From positions 22,156 to 86,155 of the forward strand of contig NZ_FNDE01000012.1 in the NCBI RefSeq assembly GCF_900099925.1: a DNA stretch of 64,000 nt. The letters are read 5' to 3'. Origin of the DNA: Aneurinibacillus thermoaerophilus (GTDB lineage Bacteria > Bacillota > Bacilli > Aneurinibacillales > Aneurinibacillaceae). Shown here piece by piece: positions 60,154-64,000 of this stretch. Within the stretch, counting starts at the first letter, position 1. Each line of letters begins with the position of its first letter. The notes beneath the pieces were generated by a model, which did not search any database, was not told the DNA's origin, and saw only the letters and a program-made list of their open reading frames with translations. A program made the translations under genes and the position numbers.

Positions 60154-60614
60154 TAAATGTACCGGCGCGTGCCGATTATATAAGCGTTATTCGTTTGACC
60201 GTCTCCGGTCTCGCGTACCAGATGGGCTTTTCTTACAGTGATATTGAGGACATTAAAGCTGCGCTTGCGGAAGCGTGTAACAACATCGTAAGCCGTGCGC
60301 ACAAAAGCAGGCAAATCGGCGATATGCTAGTAGATTTCTACGTGGAAAAAAATCGGTTACGCATCGTCGTAACGGACGAAGGCACCGCTTTTCACACCCA
60401 GAAATTAAAAAAGGAAGTTTCATCTTTTCATAGGAAAAGTCTAGATGAAATCGATATCGGGAGCCTCGGCATTTATCTGATGAAAACATTAATGGATGAA
60501 ATCGAATACGACACTACGGAGAAGGGGGTTAAAGTTTCACTAACCAAATACCTCAAAAGAGATGGGGTGAGCGAAAGTGAACCAAACGTCCACCAAGAAA
60601 TCATTCAACCGTGA
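60126..60614 (+). CDS. rsbW: Anti-sigma-B factor / serine kinase RsbW
   Basis: 162 residues from ATG 60126 (AGGAGG before it). GHKL ATPase: N-box EACNNIVSRAH, G1 VTDEGTAF, G2 GSLGIYLMKTL. Binds and holds sigma-B and phosphorylates RsbV. No rsbV, rsbU or rsbX is adjacent, unlike in Bacillus. A -10-like TATAAT (about 60089-60094) lies just upstream. Overlaps sigB by 38 bases. Confidence 0.93.
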   Translation: MPELNDHVKINVPARADYISVIRLTVSGLAYQMGFSYSDIEDIKAALAEACNNIVSRAHKSRQIGDMLVDFYVEKNRLRIVVTDEGTAFHTQKLKKEVSSFHRKSLDEIDIGSLGIYLMKTLMDEIEYDTTEKGVKVSLTKYLKRDGVSESEPNVHQEIIQP

Positions 60615-61362
60615 CATCGTCGAACAACTTAGAATCTACCAGGAAACTGGCTCTGAAGAAATATTGACGAAAATCCTTAAAAATTATCAGGCGACCGTAA
60701 AGAAGCTTGCTTCAAAAATGGCTCGTGATTTTCATCTGGTGGACGATTTATATCAAGTAGGTATGCTCGCTCTGCTGGGCGCTATCAAAAAGTTTAACAA
60801 CGAAGTCAGCCAAAATTTCGACGCGTACGCTTTGTCAACTGTCATCGGCAAAATGAAACATTATTTACGCGATAAAACATGGAGCATCCGCGTACCGCGA
60901 ACGATTAAAGAAATGGGATATCATCTACAAAAAACCATCGATGAGCTTACAGCGGAATTGCAGCGTTCGCCACGCATTAGCGAAATCGCCCAAAGGCTCG
61001 GCATCAGCGAAGAAAAAGTGCTGGAGATTATGGAGAATAAAGGAAATATCCATGCACTTTCCCTTGATACACCGATAAAATCCGACAATAATGAGCAGGA
61101 TTCCCATACATTAATGGATATGATCCCGGATCAAGACCCTGGTTTTTTGGATGTGGATCGTAAAATGGATTTGGCCCAACTGCTCGAACAATTGAACGAT
61201 CAACAACGCCAAGTAATTCATTACGTATATTACGAAGAATGGTCACAGCGGCAAATCGGCGAGAAGCTGGGTATCTCTCAAATGCAAGTTTCCCGTATCC
61301 TCCGCAGGACGCTGCAGCAAATGAGAGAAGCCTATATGAAAAACACGGATGGCTTCCGTTAA
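60577..61362 (+). CDS. sigB: RNA polymerase sigma factor SigB
   Basis: 261 residues from GTG 60577, with GGGGTGAG before it inside the end of rsbW. Region 2 DDLYQVGMLALLGAIKKF and YALSTVIGKMKHYLRD, region 3 IPRISEIAQRLGIS-like helix, and region 4 EEWSQRQIGEKLGISQMQVSR. General stress sigma factor held by RsbW. Followed by a terminator at 61406-61472. Confidence 0.94.
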   Translation: MNQTSTKKSFNRDIVEQLRIYQETGSEEILTKILKNYQATVKKLASKMARDFHLVDDLYQVGMLALLGAIKKFNNEVSQNFDAYALSTVIGKMKHYLRDKTWSIRVPRTIKEMGYHLQKTIDELTAELQRSPRISEIAQRLGISEEKVLEIMENKGNIHALSLDTPIKSDNNEQDSHTLMDMIPDQDPGFLDVDRKMDLAQLLEQLNDQQRQVIHYVYYEEWSQRQIGEKLGISQMQVSRILRRTLQQMREAYMKNTDGFR

Positions 61363-61405
61363 CGATGACGCTTATCATCGGAAAATGGCGCGCATAAATA
61401 ATGAG

Positions 61406-61472
61406 AAGCTCGCTGTGCGTGTCCGCAATGCTTGTAGAAAAAAACGACCGAACCACGCCTGCGAGCTTTTTT
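61406..61472 (+). terminator. Terminator of rsbW-sigB
   Basis: Stem AAGCTCGC / GCGAGCTT with six T on the plus strand and a long loop. Confidence 0.6.
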
Positions 61473-61483
61473 CAAAAATAAAG

Positions 61484-61507
61484 AACCCCCCTCATACGAG
61501 GCGGGTT
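61484..61507 (-). terminator. Terminator of the gerE remnant
   Basis: Stem AACCCGCCTC / GAGGGGGGTT on the minus strand followed by CTTTATTTTT, convergent with sigB. Confidence 0.65.
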
Positions 61508-61524
61508 TCCCGTTTCAGGTGATA

Positions 61525-61628
61525 TTAAATTTTTAATTCACCCAAACGGACAAGTTCAACAACTGCTTGAGAACGACCTTTCACATTCAGTTTCTGCATA
61601 ACGTTTCTAATGCATACCTTTTGCAAAC
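61525..61628 (-). pseudogene. gerE: gerE C-terminal remnant at the recombinase junction
   Basis: About 30 codons of GerE (NVMQKLNVKGRSQAVVELV..., stop at 61525-61527) with the N-terminal half replaced by the recombinase gene. GerE is normally about 74 residues. The missing half should lie upstream on the minus strand, beyond the window, if an element is inserted; excision could rebuild the gene. There is no other intact gerE in the window. Confidence 0.8.
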
Positions 61629-61629
61629 T
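61619..61629. repeat. 11-bp inverted repeat, left arm (recombination core candidate)
   Basis: TTTTGCAAACT, present in inverted orientation at 63124-63134. Contains the palindrome TTTGCAAA. It ends at the first base of the recombinase stop codon and marks where gerE homology stops. Confidence 0.5.
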
Positions 61630-63113
61630 TATACCTGTACCGGTTGTTGGAAGGTATATTTAATGTTAACCGTTCCGTCTGGCTCGATCACAATCTCATC
61701 AATTAGCGTATTAAATACCTGGTACAAATCCTGTTCCGTATTCTCCAGTTGTTCAAAAGCTTCCTTTATATTCTGTTCGTTTTGCTGTACGTGCTCTGTA
61801 CGCTGAAGGATAAATAATTCTTCCTCAGAATATTGAAGCTCACGATCCAGTTCGTTCCTCTTCTGCTCGAACTCTTCTTTTGTAATTAGCTTCTCCAAAA
61901 ACAAATCCACCAAAGATTTTTTCTTTTCGCTCATTGTTTCTATTTTTCTCTGAAGGTTTCTTATTTCTTCTTCCTTTAACTTCTCTATTTCGCTTTTAAG
62001 ATTCATTGTAAGGGTTTGTCCCTTTTCCTGCAGCTTTTCAACAACCAGTTCCCGAAGCTCTTCATACCGAATTGGAACGTGATTTACACATCCGTGCTGA
62101 CCGGCACGTCTGTAGCTGCTACACTTTACATACGCAAAATACTTTCGCTCTCCTGTCTTAGCTTCTCTTCTTACTTTTCCTTGAAGGATTACCATATTAC
62201 ATCCACATACAGAGCATTTCATTAGGCCGCGCAGTTCATTCCACGGTGTAATTTTTCTACGTGTCGCTTTATGTTTCTTCGAATTAGCCTTCTCCCAGGT
62301 TTCTCTTGGCACAATAGGGGGATGATGATCTTTAAAAATAAGCCACTGCTCCTCTGGGTTCCGGATCTGTTTCTTCCGTCCCCCTACTTTAACTGTACCG
62401 TATTGATTTAAGATGAAGTCACCGCAGTAAATACAATTTTGGATTAAGCGTTGTACAGATGTTACCTGCCATCTTGGATTCAACTTAGCAGGTATTCCCC
62501 GGTCATTCAGTTCCTGTGTAATACGTTTGAACCCCCAACCGCTGTTATACCATCCATATATTTTCTGAACAACCGCAGCCTCAGTTTCATTAATAACAAG
62601 CTTTCCGTCCACTTTATCATAACCGTATGGCGTTTTTCCGATATGTTCGCCGCGGCGCACCTTAGCAGCTAGAGCAGCTGATACACCAGCAGACAGCGTT
62701 CGACTGTACTGGGCAGCGAATAAACTCCAGATTTCAAATGAGATATCGTTTTTGCCGGCCTTAAATGAGTCATATCCTTCTTCTATTGAAATAAGACGTA
62801 CATTGTAGGCAGCAAATACTTCTCGAATCTCCAATGAATCTTTCATATCCCGAGCCAAACGAGAGATGGACTTAAATACCACCATATTAATTTCTTTCTT
62901 CTTTGCTTTTTCTAAAATCAACTGAATTGCCGGACGTTCTAGGAATAGTGTTCCACTAATTCCTTCATCTTTATATATGCAATCCTCATCCCATTCGTAG
63001 CCGTTACGTTCCAACCAGTTCCGACAGATATCGATTTGATTTTCAATCGAAGATACTTGTTCATCCTTATCTGTAGATACACGAACATAGACCGCATATT
63101 TTTGCTTTTCCAT
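61629..63113 (-). CDS. Large serine recombinase (phage/skin-type integrase)
   Basis: 494 residues; GGAGGG precedes ATG 63113. N-terminal resolvase domain with catalytic Ser13 in YVRVSTDKDEQ and SRLARDMKD; recombinase domain around 155-270 (GKTPYGYDKV, AAVVQKIYGWY); zinc ribbon (CSVCGCNM... C... C, about 300-345); coiled coil (about 370-470) typical of integrases that need a directionality factor to excise. The stop codon overlaps the break in gerE, as integrase genes often sit at the end of their element. Compare SpoIVCA of skin. No transposase or tyrosine integrase is near. Confidence 0.93.
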   Translation of the reverse strand: MEKQKYAVYVRVSTDKDEQVSSIENQIDICRNWLERNGYEWDEDCIYKDEGISGTLFLERPAIQLILEKAKKKEINMVVFKSISRLARDMKDSLEIREVFAAYNVRLISIEEGYDSFKAGKNDISFEIWSLFAAQYSRTLSAGVSAALAAKVRRGEHIGKTPYGYDKVDGKLVINETEAAVVQKIYGWYNSGWGFKRITQELNDRGIPAKLNPRWQVTSVQRLIQNCIYCGDFILNQYGTVKVGGRKKQIRNPEEQWLIFKDHHPPIVPRETWEKANSKKHKATRRKITPWNELRGLMKCSVCGCNMVILQGKVRREAKTGERKYFAYVKCSSYRRAGQHGCVNHVPIRYEELRELVVEKLQEKGQTLTMNLKSEIEKLKEEEIRNLQRKIETMSEKKKSLVDLFLEKLITKEEFEQKRNELDRELQYSEEELFILQRTEHVQQNEQNIKEAFEQLENTEQDLYQVFNTLIDEIVIEPDGTVNIKYTFQQPVQV

Positions 63114-63391
63114 TTTTCCCTCCAGTTTGCAAAAAGTACACTTTTATTATCATTCTAACCGCTTTCTTCATAAAAGTAACGCTTCATAATTAAAAAGGAA
63201 AAGTTATCAAAAACAGATAGTCAGGGTAGCTGGGCTTATTTTGTGCAGTTTTGTTGAGTGTGTGTAAGCATTGATATTATTATGTTTTTAAACTCTTTTC
63301 TTGGTAGGCTGTTTTGTTGAATTTTTATCAAAATGGATGAGTTGGCACACAAACGGCACACAAAAACCCGGCCTTGCGCCGGGTTTCTTTT
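63114..63391. other. Intergenic region upstream of the recombinase
   Basis: 278 bases, A/T-rich. It holds the inverted 11-mer (63124-63134) and two copies of GGCACACAAA 13 bases apart (about 63342-63365). The terminator at 63364-63393 closes it. No clear promoter or LexA box was found. Confidence 0.4.
63124..63134. repeat. 11-bp inverted repeat, right arm
   Basis: AGTTTGCAAAA, reverse complement of 61619-61629, ten bases upstream of the recombinase start codon. Confidence 0.5.
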
Positions 63392-63393
63392 TT
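63364..63393. terminator. Terminator of the lexA-WYL unit
   Basis: Nine-base stem AAACCCGGC / GCCGGGTTT, T-rich on both sides; on the minus strand it starts at the end of the small WYL-like gene. Confidence 0.75.
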
Positions 63394-63598
63394 AGCTTAC
63401 TCTCATTTCTTTCACAGGCCGCATCGCCAGCACGTTTTCGACTGAGAAGTATCTCGTTGCCCGTCGCTTGAAACAATGCGCCCAAATCCTCCCGTCTTTC
63501 ACCGACAGCAACCGTATCTTCCTCTGACTCAATTGCCCATTTCGGTCCAAGTAGATGATTTCAACAGTCCGGCCCAGGTATGTGAAAAAGTTCATCAT
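63392..63598 (-). CDS. Small WYL-domain-like protein
   Basis: 68 residues from ATG 63598, set by AGGGGTG, which overlaps the lexA stop. The pattern VEIIYLDRNGQ, RKIRLLSVKDG, RRATRYFSVENVL fits one WYL domain, a ligand-sensing fold in regulators of DNA damage and phage defence. It has no DNA-binding domain of its own. Directly downstream of the LexA-type gene, so co-expressed with it. Confidence 0.6.
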   Translation of the reverse strand: MMNFFTYLGRTVEIIYLDRNGQLSQRKIRLLSVKDGRIWAHCFKRRATRYFSVENVLAMRPVKEMRVS

Positions 63599-63609
63599 AT
63601 CACCCACCC

Positions 63610-63999
63610 CTATTCAATGTTCCGATATAGCCCTATGACTTTTCCGAGTATTGTGACAGCCGGAAGCAGAATCGGAGCCATCGTCGGATTCTCAGGCTGC
63701 AAACAAATATGGTCTTTCTCCTTGTAGAATCGCTTCACTGTTGCCTCATTTTCTTCTGTCATCGCCACGACAATGTCCCCATTGTTGGCGGTTTGTTGTT
63801 GGCGAACAATGACGTAATCCCCGTCTAAAATACCGGCATCAATCATGCTTTCTCCTTGCACACGCAGCATATAGACCGTATCATTTCCAACCATGTTTTC
63901 CGGCAACACGAAGTATTCCTCAATGTTTTCCACCGCTGTAATCGGCATACCGGCCGTAACTTTCCCCAATACGGGAATCGTTACAGTCTTAACGGACGC
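63610..63999 (-). CDS. lexA: LexA-family repressor, C-terminal part (partial)
   Basis: The frame runs off the right edge; 129 residues are seen. LexA cleavage site KVTAG-MP with Ala-Gly, catalytic serine in GESMIDAG and lysine in EATVKRFY. Very close to Bacillus LexA (PENPTM, VIGLYRN). The N-terminal DNA-binding domain lies outside the window. It controls the SOS response if it is the host gene, or element immunity if it belongs to the element next door. The internal TTG at 63969 is not the start. Confidence 0.88.
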   Translation of the reverse strand, partial: ASVKTVTIPVLGKVTAGMPITAVENIEEYFVLPENMVGNDTVYMLRVQGESMIDAGILDGDYVIVRQQQTANNGDIVVAMTEENEATVKRFYKEKDHICLQPENPTMAPILLPAVTILGKVIGLYRNIE

Positions 64000-64000
64000 G

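Larger units (their letters stand above)
61288..61630. repeat. Direct repeat B, right copy
   Basis: Matches 48522-48863 with about five substitutions and one single-base gap. Includes the sigB 3' end, both terminators and the gerE tail. Confidence 0.95.

Noticed and set aside
63288..63485. 65-codon minus-strand frame near the recombinase
   Set aside because: Runs through the terminator hairpin and overlaps the WYL-like gene in another frame.

Overview
The window looks like chromosome of an endospore-forming, Gram-positive Bacillales bacterium. Its spore genes (spoVID, two CotS-family genes, gerM, gerE remnants), the hemAXCDBL cluster, engB-lonA-lonB-clpX-tig and rph-gerM-murI follow the Bacillus subtilis neighbourhood. 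A type IV pilus operon near murC-folC-valS, a cbb3 oxidase and a ppx-ppk pair suggest the Aneurinibacillus/Brevibacillus side of the order; that placement is inference. Most backbone genes lie on the minus strand.

Layout. Bases 1-2882 hold the end of a minor-pilin operon, convergent with a large secreted von Willebrand-A protein (2893-5787) and followed by a chemoreceptor; the last two share a very similar promoter and leader. Bases 8119-13900 are valS-folC-murC behind a T-box leader. Next come an ABC exporter pair, a cbb3-type oxidase operon (ccoN-O-P) with a candidate regulated small RNA upstream, spore coat genes, and the haem pathway to uroporphyrinogen III synthase (hemA-X-C-D-B-L). The ppx-ppk pair follows, with ppk broken by an in-frame TAG. 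Bases 34489-47966 carry protein quality control (engB, lonA, lonB, clpX, clpP, tig), a TPR protein, a phosphodiesterase, rdgB, rph, gerM and murI.

The right quarter (about 48000-64000) is accessory and mosaic. An acetoin/2,3-butanediol catabolic island (49311-59701) encodes a butanediol-type dehydrogenase, lipA, acoL-C-B-A and lipB on the minus strand. A divergent sigma-54 activator, acoR, sits beside a clear -24/-12 promoter. The operon brings its own octanoyltransferase and lipoyl synthase, so it can lipoylate its own E2. The island is bounded by two imperfect copies of an rsbW-sigB-gerE 3' segment. The left copy is a scar with about 1.1 kb deleted inside rsbW-sigB; the right copy has intact rsbW and sigB. 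An IS256-family transposase fragment is fused directly upstream of the right copy.

Both copies end at the same point inside gerE. On the right, the broken gerE abuts a large serine recombinase, followed by a WYL-like small gene and a LexA-type repressor cut by the window end. This is the arrangement expected for a prophage or skin-like element interrupting a sporulation gene. On the left, the same gerE tail is fused to unrecognised sequence. A pair of 29-bp CRISPR-like repeats lies just outside the left copy. All calls come from reading the sequence; no database search was possible.
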